DNA from: Halospina denitrificans
GTDB taxonomy: Bacteria; Pseudomonadota; Gammaproteobacteria; Pseudomonadales; Oleiphilaceae
DNA: 64,000 nucleotides
Reading direction: 5' to 3'
NCBI RefSeq assembly: GCF_004364635.1
Contig: NZ_SOAX01000001.1
Coordinates: 186,001-250,000 of the forward strand
The translations under genes and the position numbers were made by a program. This document shows positions 21,373-32,139 of this stretch, one piece after another; positions within the stretch are counted from its first letter, which is position 1, and each line of letters starts with the position of its first letter. The notes beneath the pieces are model-generated. The model saw only the letters and a list, made by a program, of their open reading frames with translations. It ran no database searches and was not told the DNA's origin.

Positions 21373-22310
21373 TTCCCAAGCCTCTGGCCGGGTTCAAGAA
21401 GCGGCTTTCCGCCGTTGATCAGGTCGCCGACGGTCTGTGGCTTGCCGCCGGGCAGCTGCAGCCGGGTCAGGTTCAACAGGCCCTCGCCGCACTGGATGAG
21501 CGCCCCATCCCGATTGCGCTCAATGACAGTGCCGGGGGCTTCCGTGGCGGCCTCATCGTTGACGGCCTCTGCAAAGAGCAGCTTGAGGGTGGTCTCCCCG
21601 ACATGGGTGGTACAGACCGGCCAGGGGTTGAAGGCCCGGATGTGGCGCGCCAGCGTGGCCGCGGATTGATGCCAGTCCACGGGGCTGTCAGCTCGCTCCA
21701 GCTTGCGGGCATAGGTGGCGTGGTGGCTATCCTGGGGTTCCGCCCTGAGGCTGCCCGCCTGAAGTTGTTGCAGGGCTTCGAGCAGGGCTTCGCCACCCAG
21801 CGGCGCCAGCCGGTCGTGCAGGCTACCGCCGGTTTCATCGGGATGGATTGTCAGACGTTTGCTGAGCAGGATATCGCCCGTATCCAGACCCGCGTCCATC
21901 TGCATGATGGTGATGCCCGTTTCAGCATCTCCCGAGGCAATGGCCCACTGTATCGGCGCGGCCCCGCGCCAGCGTGGCAGCAGGGAGGCATGCACATTCA
22001 GGCAGCCAAACTCGGGTATATCCAGCACGGCCTGGGGCAGGATCAGCCCGTAGGCGGCAACAACCATCACTTCCGGCTCGTAGCTGGCAAGTCTGGCGCG
22101 GGCCTCCGCGTTGCGGAGGGATTCGGGCTGCTCCAGGGCAATGCCGTGCTCCCTGGCCAGGCTGGCCACGGGGCCGGGCCGGGCGTGGCGCCCGCGGCCC
22201 GAGGGGCGATCCGGCTGGGTGTAGACGGCGGCTACCTCGTGGCCGGCGTCGAGCAGCGCCCTGAGGCTGGCTGCGGCGAAGTCCGGTGTACCTGCAAAAA
22301 CCACCCGCAA
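21369..22310 (-). CDS. fmt: Methionyl-tRNA formyltransferase
   Basis: Formylates initiator Met-tRNA using 10-formyltetrahydrofolate. The 313-residue protein begins RVVFAGTPDFAAASLRALL and holds the catalytic and folate-binding blocks NVHASLLPRWRGAAPIQW and MDAGLDTGD, with a C-terminal OB-type domain. It lies 11 bases after def and overlaps rsmB, the conserved def-fmt-rsmB operon. Confidence 0.97.
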   Translation of the reverse strand: MRVVFAGTPDFAAASLRALLDAGHEVAAVYTQPDRPSGRGRHARPGPVASLAREHGIALEQPESLRNAEARARLASYEPEVMVVAAYGLILPQAVLDIPEFGCLNVHASLLPRWRGAAPIQWAIASGDAETGITIMQMDAGLDTGDILLSKRLTIHPDETGGSLHDRLAPLGGEALLEALQQLQAGSLRAEPQDSHHATYARKLERADSPVDWHQSAATLARHIRAFNPWPVCTTHVGETTLKLLFAEAVNDEAATEAPGTVIERNRDGALIQCGEGLLNLTRLQLPGGKPQTVGDLINGGKPLLEPGQRLGK

Positions 22311-22321
22311 ATCGGGCCTCC

Positions 22322-22828
22322 TCAGGACGCCTTCTGGCGCTGTTGTTTTTCCACTTTCTTGCGGATGCGGCTGCGCTTGAGCTGGCTCAGGTAGTCAATG
22401 AAGAGGCGTCCGTTGATGTGGTCCACCTCGTGCTGGAGGCACACGGCCATCAGCCCGGAAAACTCGGTTTCAAAGGGTTCCCCGTGATAGTCCAGGGCGC
22501 GCACGCTGACCTGCTCCACCCGCGAGACATCCTCGTAGACGTCCGGGATCGACAGGCAGCCTTCCTGCATGGCCTGGAGCTCCCCTTCCCCGATCTCGAT
22601 TTCCGGGTTGATGAAGACCCAGGGCTCGTTCTGTTCCTCGGAAATATCGATCACGAGCACCCGCTTGTGCACGTTGACCTGCGTTGCCGCCAGGCCAATG
22701 CCCGGCGCGGCGTACATGGTCTCGAGCATGTCGTCCACAAGTTTGCGGATGCTGTCGTCGACCGAGGCTACCGGGTCTGCCACGGTGCGCAGCTGAGGAT
22801 CCGGAAATTGGAGGATCTTGAGTTTCAT
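22322..22828 (-). CDS. def: Peptide deformylase
   Basis: Metalloenzyme that removes the formyl group from nascent proteins. All three motifs are present in the 168-residue protein: [17 protein letters not shown] (metal Cys) and QHEVDHING (metal His pair and catalytic Glu). It is the first gene of the leftward def-fmt-rsmB-trkA-trkH group and is divergent from the LysM gene across a roughly 190-base gap. Confidence 0.97.
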   Translation of the reverse strand: MKLKILQFPDPQLRTVADPVASVDDSIRKLVDDMLETMYAAPGIGLAATQVNVHKRVLVIDISEEQNEPWVFINPEIEIGEGELQAMQEGCLSIPDVYEDVSRVEQVSVRALDYHGEPFETEFSGLMAVCLQHEVDHINGRLFIDYLSQLKRSRIRKKVEKQQRQKAS

Positions 22829-23018
22829 GAACTATGCTCCCGAACAATTCTGGCGCTTATTATCGCGTATCCGGCTGCGCCGGTACAAACCGCGCGCTTA
22901 CAAAATATTGCAAGGTCAAACGCTTTGAGCTAAAGAAAAGCCACAAAATCCGACATATCTTCTATAGTAGGGGGATATGACTGCCACTTACCGATTTCTG
23001 CCAGCAAGGGAACGGACG

Positions 23019-24047
23019 ATGAGGATTCTGTTGATTCTGGTGACAGCCGCCATAGGCCTGGCCACGACGAGCGCCGGGGCCGCGGAGCTGCGTGATGATC
23101 ACCCGGAACGTTACACGGTGCAACCGGGCGACACGCTCTGGGACATTTCCGCGCGATTCCTGGAAGAACCCTGGAACTGGCCGGAGATCTGGAATGTGAA
23201 CCCCCAGGTGGATAACCCGCACCTGATCTACCCCGGCGATGTCCTTGAGCTGACCTGGGTGGACGGCGAACCCCGCCTCCGGCGCGCGGACGACTCGGAT
23301 CCCAGTGACCGCGTGATCGAGCTCTCCCCCCGTGTCCGCTCCGAGCCACTGGATACCCCGATCCCAACGATCCCACTGGACGCGATCAAGACCTTTCTCT
23401 CCAATACGCGGATTGTGGAAGAGGGGACGCTCGAAAATGCGCCCTACGTTCTGGCGGGCCAGGATCGGCGTACCATCAGCGGCAGCGGTGACCGGGTTTA
23501 CGCCCGGGGGGATGGCAGCCAGGGTCAGGTGATGGGGGTTTTCCGTCGCAGTACCCGGCACAAGGATCCTGAAACGGGCGAGTTCCTGGGGCAGGAGGCG
23601 CGTTCCATAGGCCGGGGCCGGATAACCGGTGTGGATGGCCAGGTTCTTTCCGTGGATCTGACCCGCAGCCGTGAGGAAATCCGGCCGGAAGACCGCCTGC
23701 TTCCCACCGAGGACCGTGAGATTACCACCCGGTTCCAGCCGTCGGCACCCGATGAAAAGATCCGTGGCCGTATGATCGATGTAGAGGATGGCGTCACCAA
23801 CATTGGTCAGTATAATGTCGTGACGATCAACAGGGGCGAACGCGAAGGCCTTGAACCCGGTCATATTCTGGCGGTGTTCAAGCAGGGCAACCAGACGCGG
23901 GATCCGGTGACCGATGAACTGATCCAGCTGCCTTCCGAGCGCGCCGGTGTGCTGATGGTATTCAGGACCTATGAAAAGCTCAGTTATGGGCTTGTACTTG
24001 AGGCAAATGAACACCTCAAACTGATGGATGAGGTGCGCAACCCCTGA
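23019..24047 (+). CDS. LysM-domain secreted protein
   Basis: Predicted periplasmic or surface peptidoglycan-binding protein. I start it at 23019: AAGGGA lies 7 bases upstream and the first residues MRILLILVTAAIGLA...SAGAAE form a signal peptide. An in-frame ATG at 22977 has a poorly spaced ribosome site. A LysM domain follows at once (YTVQPGDTLWDISARFLEEP to YPGDVLEL, residues about 30-80); the remaining 260 residues have no recognised domain. The gene between def and dprA is a LysM protein in Pseudomonas too. Molecular role unknown. Confidence 0.88.
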   Translation: MRILLILVTAAIGLATTSAGAAELRDDHPERYTVQPGDTLWDISARFLEEPWNWPEIWNVNPQVDNPHLIYPGDVLELTWVDGEPRLRRADDSDPSDRVIELSPRVRSEPLDTPIPTIPLDAIKTFLSNTRIVEEGTLENAPYVLAGQDRRTISGSGDRVYARGDGSQGQVMGVFRRSTRHKDPETGEFLGQEARSIGRGRITGVDGQVLSVDLTRSREEIRPEDRLLPTEDREITTRFQPSAPDEKIRGRMIDVEDGVTNIGQYNVVTINRGEREGLEPGHILAVFKQGNQTRDPVTDELIQLPSERAGVLMVFRTYEKLSYGLVLEANEHLKLMDEVRNP

Positions 24048-24083
24048 CGCGTTAAACCAGAACACCCAAGGATGGACATTGCC

Positions 24084-25235
24084 ATGACGGTCACGGAAAG
24101 ACCCCCTGCGGCGGAGTCGCTCGACAAACACCACATCCTGGCTCTGCTACCCGGCATGAAGCCTGACCACTGGCAGGTCGTTCTCGACCAGCTGGATGAC
24201 CCCGTGCAGTTGCTGCAACTGCCGCCCACCTCACTCAAGGCGCTTTCCATGCCGGCTGGGGCGCGACGCCTTATCGGAGACTGGCAGCGTGGCCACATGG
24301 ATTCGCAGTGGCAGGAACGACTCGAACAGATTCGCCACAAGTGCCGGTCCCGTCATATCCAGGTGGTGGACTGGTGTGATCCGCGCTATCCGGAAAGCCT
24401 GCGCCACATCCATGGCCCGCCCCCGGTGCTCTACCTTCGGGGGAATCCGGGTGCCCTGAGTCGACCCTGTCTTGCCATGGTCGGGAGCCGACATGCCAGC
24501 CGCGATGGCCTGAATCACGCTGCCGGGTTTGCGCGGGCCCTGGCGGAACAGGGTATTGCCGTGGTCAGCGGGCTTGCTCTGGGCGTTGATGGTGCGGCTC
24601 ACCGTGGTGCGCTGGAAGCCTCGGGGGTAACCCTGGGGGTTCTCGCGAACGGGGTGGATACGCCCTACCCGCGTCAGCATGGAGCCCTGGCCACGGAAAT
24701 CCTCAATAACGGTGCCCTGGTTTCCGAGTTGCCTCCCGGTACCCCGGCCCGTGCGCATCTTTTCCCCCAGCGCAATCGCATTATCAGTGGCCTGTGCCGT
24801 GGTGTACTGGTGGTGGAGGCGGGTGTGCGCAGTGGTTCGCTGATCACGGCGCGGCTGGCCATGGAGCAGGGGCGTGAGGTGTTTGCGATTCCCGGCTCTA
24901 TTCACAACCCGGGGGTTCGCGGGTGTCATCGCCTGATCCGTGCGGGTGCGGTGCTGGTTGAAACCCTGGAGGACATTCTCACGGAGCTGGCCGACTGGGG
25001 TCTGGAAACCCTGGAAACGGGTTCCGGAGCCACGCCTCCAGGTCCGGACCCGGAATCCCTTGAGCCCTCCGCGCGACAGCTCCTCGATGTGCTCACCTAT
25101 GAACCCCGGAGTTCCGATCAGCTCTGCGAGGACACGGGGCTGGCCGCCGCGGAACTGCTCCAGACCCTGCTGACCCTGGAAATGGAGGGCTTTGCCGAGG
25201 CGACCCCGGGGGGCTACCGCAAACGCGCCGGGTGA
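24084..25235 (+). CDS. dprA: DNA-processing protein DprA
   Basis: Binds single-stranded DNA entering during transformation and loads RecA. The Rossmann-like core has GSRHASRDGLNHAAGFARAL and VVSGLALGVDGAAHRGALE, followed by GVDTPYPRQH and FPQRNRIISGL, all standard. A short N-terminal SAM-like domain and a C-terminal winged-helix (about residues 320-380) complete the 383-residue form. An ATG at 24072 is also in frame but too close to the AAGGA ribosome site. tsaC follows. Confidence 0.94.
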   Translation: MTVTERPPAAESLDKHHILALLPGMKPDHWQVVLDQLDDPVQLLQLPPTSLKALSMPAGARRLIGDWQRGHMDSQWQERLEQIRHKCRSRHIQVVDWCDPRYPESLRHIHGPPPVLYLRGNPGALSRPCLAMVGSRHASRDGLNHAAGFARALAEQGIAVVSGLALGVDGAAHRGALEASGVTLGVLANGVDTPYPRQHGALATEILNNGALVSELPPGTPARAHLFPQRNRIISGLCRGVLVVEAGVRSGSLITARLAMEQGREVFAIPGSIHNPGVRGCHRLIRAGAVLVETLEDILTELADWGLETLETGSGATPPGPDPESLEPSARQLLDVLTYEPRSSDQLCEDTGLAAAELLQTLLTLEMEGFAEATPGGYRKRAG

Positions 25236-25303
25236 TACGTCCCCACGCCCGGCACGGCTCTGTTAAACTGCGTCCTTTTCCGGGCGTAGGGGAGTCCGCA
25301 ACC

Positions 25304-25882
25304 GTGAGCGCCGAGGGCTCGTTGAGTACTGACTGGTGGCATCTGCGCCGTGCTGGCGCCTCACTCCGGCAGGGCGGCGTCTGGGCCTACCCGACGGAAG
25401 CCGTCTGGGGTCTTGGTTGCGATCCCTGGAATCCGAGCGCCGTTGATCGGATACTGACGCTCAAGGAACGGCCCCGGCACAAGGGCCTGATCCTGGCGGC
25501 GGCAACCATCGAACAGGTGGCGTTTCTTCTGGAACCGCTGCCGGTATCGCTGCGCGACAGCGCCGTGGCGTACTGGCCCGGCCCCACGACCCTGTTGCTG
25601 CCCGATCCGGACGACCGGGTTCCACGCTGGATCAAGGGCGAACACGACCGGGTGGCTATCCGAGTCAGTGCCCATCCAGGGGTCCAGCGCCTCTGCACCG
25701 CCTTCGGCGGCCCGCTGGTCTCCACCTCCTGTAACCGTGCCGGGCGATCCCCGGCCCGCTGGAGCTGGCAGGTACGGCGGAGCTTTGGGGATGCGCTGGA
25801 TGGCATCCTACCGGGTTCGCTGGGAGGAGCCTCGAAACCGAGCCGGATCCTGGATCCACTGGATGGCCGCCGCCTCCGATAA
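25304..25882 (+). CDS. tsaC: Threonylcarbamoyl-AMP synthase
   Basis: YrdC-type enzyme that makes threonylcarbamoyl-AMP for the t6A modification at position 37 of ANN-decoding tRNAs. YPTEAVWGLGCDP, LTLKERPRHKGLIL and STSCNRAG are the family motifs (the first two line the ATP/threonine cavity). The frame is open further upstream, but the GTG at 25304 has TAGGGGAG ahead of it and gives 192 residues, close to the 190 of E. coli TsaC. It lacks the extra C-terminal Sua5 domain. Confidence 0.93.
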   Translation: MSAEGSLSTDWWHLRRAGASLRQGGVWAYPTEAVWGLGCDPWNPSAVDRILTLKERPRHKGLILAAATIEQVAFLLEPLPVSLRDSAVAYWPGPTTLLLPDPDDRVPRWIKGEHDRVAIRVSAHPGVQRLCTAFGGPLVSTSCNRAGRSPARWSWQVRRSFGDALDGILPGSLGGASKPSRILDPLDGRRLR

Positions 25883-25889
25883 ACGCTGA

Positions 25890-27648
<1,759 letters not shown>

Positions 27649-27669
27649 GTGTGATTGAAGTGTGATTGA

Positions 27670-27694
27670 GGGGGGGGGGCCGGCAGAACCGGCA
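27670..27694. terminator. G10 tract and small hairpin after aroE
   Basis: A run of ten G (27670-27679) is followed by GCCGG/CCGGC arms (27679-27693) around CAGAA. It lies 22 bases after the aroE stop, between convergent aroE and the minus-strand remnant. It may stall transcription, but without a T-run it is not a clear intrinsic terminator. The homopolymer is also a place for sequencing or replication slippage. Confidence 0.35.
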
Positions 27695-27729
27695 CCCCGA
27701 GCACCATGGGCCTTATCGGCCTGCGGGAG

Positions 27730-27810
27730 TCAGTTGACCTCCACCTCGATGGCACGAGGCTTGGCCTTATCCTGCTTGGGCAGGGTCAATCCTAAGGCCA
27801 TGCTGCGCAG
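27730..27810 (-). pseudogene. Possible C-terminal remnant of an Hsp20 small heat-shock protein
   Basis: Reading the minus strand gives LGLTLPKQDKAKPRAIEVEV ending N-stop. This is close to the usual Hsp20 tail, in which LTLPK is the last strand of the alpha-crystallin domain and KPRxIEV is the I-x-V-type extension. Nothing upstream in the same frame resembles the rest of the domain: the sequence runs straight into the end of the carbonic anhydrase gene. About 25 codons of homology is short, so chance similarity is possible. Confidence 0.45.
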
Positions 27811-27812
27811 TT

Positions 27813-28355
27813 TCAAGGGTCGTCCGTACGGTGTTCATCCTTTAAGCGCACATAATTACTGGCGGTATAGGTGAAGAAATCCCGCTCCTCCTGCGTCAGC
27901 TCCCTCGCCTGGCGGACCGGGCTTCCCCGGTACAGGTAGCCGGACTCCAGATGCTTGCCCGGCGGCACCAGCGTGCCTGCGGCAATAATCACTTCGTCAT
28001 CCACCCGGGCCCCATCCATGATGATCGTTCCCATGCCCACGAGAACCCGGCTGCCAATGGTGCAGCCATGCAACAGGGCCTTGTGCCCCACGGTCACATC
28101 ATCGCCGACGATCAGGGGCCAGCCGTCGGGGTTATAGGGGCCCGCGTGCGTAATATGACAGACGCTGCCATCCTGGATGCTGCAGCGTTTGCCGATGCGG
28201 ATGCGATGCATGTCGCCCCGGATGGTTGTCATGGGCCAGACTGAACAATCCTCTCCCAGAACAACATCGCCAATAACCACCGCGCTGGGGTCAATCCAGA
28301 CGCGATCACCAAATTCGGGGTGGACCCCCTTGTGAGAACGGATATACGTCACCAT
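27813..28355 (-). CDS. Gamma-class carbonic anhydrase-like hexapeptide protein (YrdA family)
   Basis: Left-handed beta-helix trimeric protein of the gamma carbonic anhydrase family, 180 residues. Hexapeptide turns run from about residue 15 to 140. Metal-ligand histidines occur in VCHITH and VGHKALLHGC, and the RGDMHRIRIGKRCSIQDGSV block is typical. Members either hydrate CO2 or have lost activity, and sequence reading cannot decide which. It is divergent from prlC with 76 bases between. Confidence 0.9.
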   Translation of the reverse strand: MVTYIRSHKGVHPEFGDRVWIDPSAVVIGDVVLGEDCSVWPMTTIRGDMHRIRIGKRCSIQDGSVCHITHAGPYNPDGWPLIVGDDVTVGHKALLHGCTIGSRVLVGMGTIIMDGARVDDEVIIAAGTLVPPGKHLESGYLYRGSPVRQARELTQEERDFFTYTASNYVRLKDEHRTDDP

Positions 28356-28431
28356 AACCTCCTGCTAGAGAATGCCCATGACAAGTATGTCATCATGCAC
28401 TGATACGCGTCACAGTACACCGGAGTATTCA

Positions 28432-30483
28432 ATGAGTAACCCCCTGCTTGATCAGGACCTTCTGCCCAAGTTCGATGCCATTTACACGGAGCAGATGGAA
28501 CCGGCCATCGACCGCATTCTGGCCGAGAACCGTGAGCGGATCCAGGAACTGGCACACCAGGAGGCGCCAACCTGGGACAGCCTGGCCCAGCCGCTGCAGG
28601 CGCTCGAGGACCGCCTCAGCAATGCCTGGTCGATCATTTCGCACCTCAACGGGGTCATGAATGACGACGAGATCCGCGAGGTTCACAAGCGCTGCCTGCA
28701 GAAACTGACTGAATACAGCTCCGAGGTCAGCCAGAACGAAGCGCTGTGCAATGCCTACAAGCGGCTGGCCGAGAGCGACGAGTTCCAGACGTTGAATGAG
28801 GCCCAGCAGAAGGCGATCAACAATACCCTGCGCGATTTCCACCTGGGTGGTGTCGATCTGCCCCCCGAGAGCAAGGAACGATTCGCGACCCTGTCCCGGG
28901 AACTGGCGGACCTGGAAAGCCGTTTCGGGGATAACGTGCTGGATGCGACCCAGAACTGGTACCGGCATATCACCGACGACGAGGAACTCTCGGGCCTGCC
29001 GCAGTCGGCTCTGGACAGTGCGCGACAGGCGGCCGAGGAACGGGGTCTCGACGGCTATGTGATCACCCTGGATTTCCCCAGCTTCTACCCGGTACTCACC
29101 TACGGGGACAACCGCGAACTGCGCCGGGAGGTCTACGAGGCGTTTACCACCCGCGCGTCGGACCGTGGTCCCGATGCCGGGCGCTGGGACAACAGCCAGC
29201 TGATGCACGATATTCTCAGCCGCCGCCACGAACAGGCAAAGCTTCTCGGGTTCAACAATTACGCGGAGCTCAGCCTGGCCACCAAGATGGCGGATTCGGT
29301 CCAGGAGGTCATCGACTTCCTCGAACGACTCGCGGACAAGGCGAAGCCCGAGGCGGAACAGGAGCTGGCGGAAGTGCAGGCCTTTGCCAGGGAACAGGGT
29401 GGCCCCGATCCGCTCGAGGCCTGGGATCTGGGCTATTACAGTGAAAAGCTGCGCCAGCACCGATTCAACATCTCCCCCGAGGATGTCCGGCCCTGGTTCC
29501 CTGCGGAGAACGTGATTTCAGGGCTTTTCAAGGTGGTGGAAAAGCTCTTCGGTGTGCGCATTTCCTCGGACGAGAGCATTCCCACCTGGCATGAAGACGT
29601 GACCGCCTATCGCATTGAGCGTGGCGGTGAGTCCGTGGCCTTTTTCTACCTCGACCTGTACGCGCGCCAGGGCAAACGCGGCGGCGCCTGGATGGCCGAC
29701 TGCCGGGTACGCTGGCGCCATTCCGATGGCAGCGTTCAGCTTCCGGTGGCTTTCCTCACCTGCAACTTCACGCCGCCCATTGGCGACCAGCCTTCGCTGC
29801 TGACCCATGATGAAGTGACCACGCTCTTCCACGAGTTCGGCCACGGGATCCACCACATGCTGACCCAGGTGGATGTGGCGGACGTTTCCGGGATCAATGG
29901 TGTGGCCTGGGATGCCGTGGAACTGCCGAGTCAGTTCCTGGAGAACTGGTGCTGGGACCCGGAATCACTGGCATTGATTGCACGTCACCACGAAACCGGC
30001 GAACCGCTGCCGGCGGACATGCTGGAACGCATGCTGGCGGCCCGCAACTTCCAGTCCGGAATGCAGATGGTCCGCCAGTTGGAGTTCTCATTGTTCGACT
30101 TCCGGCTGCATACCGAATACAGCCCGGAAAACCCCGTGGAGCCTCTGGACCTGCTCGCGCGTGTTCGGGACCAGGTGGCTGTGGTGCGGCCTCCCGAGTT
30201 CAACCGTTTCCCGCACAGCTTTGGGCACATTTTCTCCGGTCCCTACGCCGCGGGTTATTACAGTTACAAGTGGGCGGAGGTGCTGGCCGCGGATGCCTTC
30301 TCGCTGTTTGAGGAGCGTGGCATTTTCGACCCTGAGGCAGGGCGCGCATTCCGGGAGAATATCCTTGAGAAAGGGGGTTCCCGGGAGGCTGCTGAGCTGT
30401 ATCGTGCATTCCGGGGGCGTGAGCCCAGCGAAGAGCCCCTGCTGCGCCAGTCCGGCATTCTGGACGAATCGCGCGCGGCCTGA
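28432..30483 (+). CDS. prlC: Oligopeptidase A (M3 metallopeptidase)
   Basis: Cytosolic zinc oligopeptidase that degrades signal peptides and other short peptides. The zinc motif is LFHEFGHGIHHML, with the third ligand in the ENWCWDPE region, both characteristic of M3. Starting at 28432 (MSNPLLDQDLLPKF) the product is 683 residues, against 680 in E. coli; earlier in-frame ATGs add only non-conserved sequence. It is followed 31 bases on by a YheV-like gene, the same pairing as in Pseudomonas. Confidence 0.96.
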   Translation: MSNPLLDQDLLPKFDAIYTEQMEPAIDRILAENRERIQELAHQEAPTWDSLAQPLQALEDRLSNAWSIISHLNGVMNDDEIREVHKRCLQKLTEYSSEVSQNEALCNAYKRLAESDEFQTLNEAQQKAINNTLRDFHLGGVDLPPESKERFATLSRELADLESRFGDNVLDATQNWYRHITDDEELSGLPQSALDSARQAAEERGLDGYVITLDFPSFYPVLTYGDNRELRREVYEAFTTRASDRGPDAGRWDNSQLMHDILSRRHEQAKLLGFNNYAELSLATKMADSVQEVIDFLERLADKAKPEAEQELAEVQAFAREQGGPDPLEAWDLGYYSEKLRQHRFNISPEDVRPWFPAENVISGLFKVVEKLFGVRISSDESIPTWHEDVTAYRIERGGESVAFFYLDLYARQGKRGGAWMADCRVRWRHSDGSVQLPVAFLTCNFTPPIGDQPSLLTHDEVTTLFHEFGHGIHHMLTQVDVADVSGINGVAWDAVELPSQFLENWCWDPESLALIARHHETGEPLPADMLERMLAARNFQSGMQMVRQLEFSLFDFRLHTEYSPENPVEPLDLLARVRDQVAVVRPPEFNRFPHSFGHIFSGPYAAGYYSYKWAEVLAADAFSLFEERGIFDPEAGRAFRENILEKGGSREAAELYRAFRGREPSEEPLLRQSGILDESRAA

Positions 30484-30514
30484 CCGGATCCATACCAGAC
30501 CTTTGGTGAGCCCT

Positions 30515-30784
30515 ATGAAGAAGCGTTTTATAGCTGGCGCGGTTTGTCCGCGCTGCAGCGCCATGGACCGGATCGTGATGTTCACGACGGATGAGGGAAC
30601 CTTCCGGGAGTGTGTTGAGTGCGGCTACGAGGACCGTCAGCCGGATGCAGAGGACATGACGCCCACACCCGAGATGGAGACCCGCGTGACGCCGGGGGAA
30701 GAGCCAGACCGGCCGAGGAAGGACGACACGCCGCAGCCCGTGCGGATCCTGCCCGGAACATCCGGGGGCGACAGGGAGCACTGA
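30515..30784 (+). CDS. YheV-family zinc-ribbon protein
   Basis: An 89-residue protein starting MKKRFIAGAVCPRCSAMD. The two cysteine pairs CPRC and CVEC (residues about 11-36) form a zinc ribbon, and the intervening KMF-like region matches the YheV/DUF2387 family, whose role is unknown. The second half (residues 45-89) is acidic and proline-rich and probably disordered. It follows prlC and probably shares its transcript. Confidence 0.85.
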   Translation: MKKRFIAGAVCPRCSAMDRIVMFTTDEGTFRECVECGYEDRQPDAEDMTPTPEMETRVTPGEEPDRPRKDDTPQPVRILPGTSGGDREH

Positions 30785-30785
30785 T

Positions 30786-31703
30786 TCAGCGCGTGCCCTC
30801 GGGAACCGGCAGGAACCGCTCGGCACGAATCGGCATCAATGGCAGCTGTATCGGGGTGTCCTGCCCGTTGAGGTAGGGGTTCGGCAGTGGAATAAAGACG
30901 CGTTCCATCAACTTGAGCTGCTTCATGGGCTTGCGGAAGTGGTCACTGAACCACTGTTCATAACTCCCGTCCTGCATGGCTCTGTGTAAACCTGTCTCAA
31001 TCCGCTGCGCAAGGCGTTCGTCGTCGGGACCAACAAAGAAGAATGACGGCATCCGGTAAGTGAACAGTAGCCGCTCCTCAACCACAATGTCGTCGCTGTC
31101 GTATTGCGCCAGGTCAATCAGGACTTCGCCGGCGCCACGCAGAAAACAGTCAAAACGCTGCCTCTCAAGCATTGACAGGAGGTTTTCAAAGCGTGGCACC
31201 GTCACCACCTCGAAACCGCTGGCGCGTAGTATTCGGGTATCCGGCCAGTGCGCACCCTGCCCGATTCGCAGCCCCCGTTCCCGGAACTGGCTGGCCGTGT
31301 AGATGCCGTCAAAACGTGGCTGATCACCCTCACTGATCAGGCAGACACGGAACCCCAGCAGTCCCTGGTCAATGGGGATCCGGATTGGCTGGAGCGTGCT
31401 GTTGCGCTCCGGGGATGATGCGACATTGGCGACCCGCACCCCTTTATGCCTGCCATGCTCCAGGTACCGCAGCGCCCGTGCCTGGGAAATCGGGACGCTG
31501 GAAACAAGGTCCGCCTCACCATATTCGGGGGTTTTTTCCAGGGCTATCGCCAGCAGCGAGCGAATGGCGGGGCTCTCAAAATTGCGCTTCCAAAGAACCA
31601 CAGGCTCGGCCGCCGTGCTCACCGTTATGCCGGAGACCATCAGAATCAGGCCCAGCACCACTCCGCCAGGACCCCGGTATCGTCGCGCGAATTCCCGGAT
31701 CAT
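30786..31703 (-). CDS. Periplasmic solute-binding-like protein (family 3 type)
   Basis: A 305-residue predicted periplasmic protein. Residues about 12-32 form a signal peptide ending STAAEP. The remainder has features of family-3 extracellular solute-binding domains, such as the late block DDERLAQRIETGLHRAMQDGSYEQWFSDHF. No permease or ATPase gene is adjacent, so it may be an orphan sensor-like or uncharacterised binding protein rather than a transporter subunit. It ends convergently, 1 base from the YheV-like gene. Confidence 0.7.
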   Translation of the reverse strand: MIREFARRYRGPGGVVLGLILMVSGITVSTAAEPVVLWKRNFESPAIRSLLAIALEKTPEYGEADLVSSVPISQARALRYLEHGRHKGVRVANVASSPERNSTLQPIRIPIDQGLLGFRVCLISEGDQPRFDGIYTASQFRERGLRIGQGAHWPDTRILRASGFEVVTVPRFENLLSMLERQRFDCFLRGAGEVLIDLAQYDSDDIVVEERLLFTYRMPSFFFVGPDDERLAQRIETGLHRAMQDGSYEQWFSDHFRKPMKQLKLMERVFIPLPNPYLNGQDTPIQLPLMPIRAERFLPVPEGTR

Positions 31704-31718
31704 CGCTTATGTTCCTTC

Positions 31719-32105
31719 TCAGGAGTGCATTCGGAACCGACCGGGGCCCAGGAGAACGATCACGATGCCATTGAGCAGAAACAGCATCGGCAACTCAATC
31801 GCCCAGCCACCATTGGCCTTGAGCGCAAGCAGCTCGTGCTGGTGAGCAAGCATCAGGGCAAACAGCATGTTCACACAGATCAGCGTGGCCGCCACGCGCG
31901 TATGCAGGCCCAGGATAAGCATCAGGGGCGCCAGGATTTCCCCCACCAGAACGCCCCAGGCCAGCATGACGGGAAGCCCGTGCGCGGCAAGCAGGTCCTC
32001 GATCGGGCCAATGCCGTTGATCAGCTTGCCGATGCCGTGGAGGAGGACCAGGAAACCCAGCCCCAGGCGTAAAAGAAGCCTTCCGGTGTCCGGTTGATTC
32101 AGCAA
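31719..32105 (-). CDS. DoxX family membrane protein
   Basis: A 128-residue four-helix membrane protein. The pattern RLGLGFLVLLHGIGKLINGI followed by VGEILAPLMLILGLHTRVAA is the DoxX family signature. Family members are often tied to sulfur or redox processes, but the function of this one is unknown. It lies 15 bases upstream of the solute-binding-like gene on the same strand. Confidence 0.85.
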   Translation of the reverse strand: MLNQPDTGRLLLRLGLGFLVLLHGIGKLINGIGPIEDLLAAHGLPVMLAWGVLVGEILAPLMLILGLHTRVAATLICVNMLFALMLAHQHELLALKANGGWAIELPMLFLLNGIVIVLLGPGRFRMHS

Positions 32106-32139
32106 AGCGTGTATCCCCCTGGGTCGACTGGTTTCTGTT

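Noticed and set aside
30515-30784. Start at an upstream codon giving a much longer frame overlapping prlC
   Set aside because: The longer frame is antiparallel in reading phase to prlC; only the part from 30515 has the YheV pattern.
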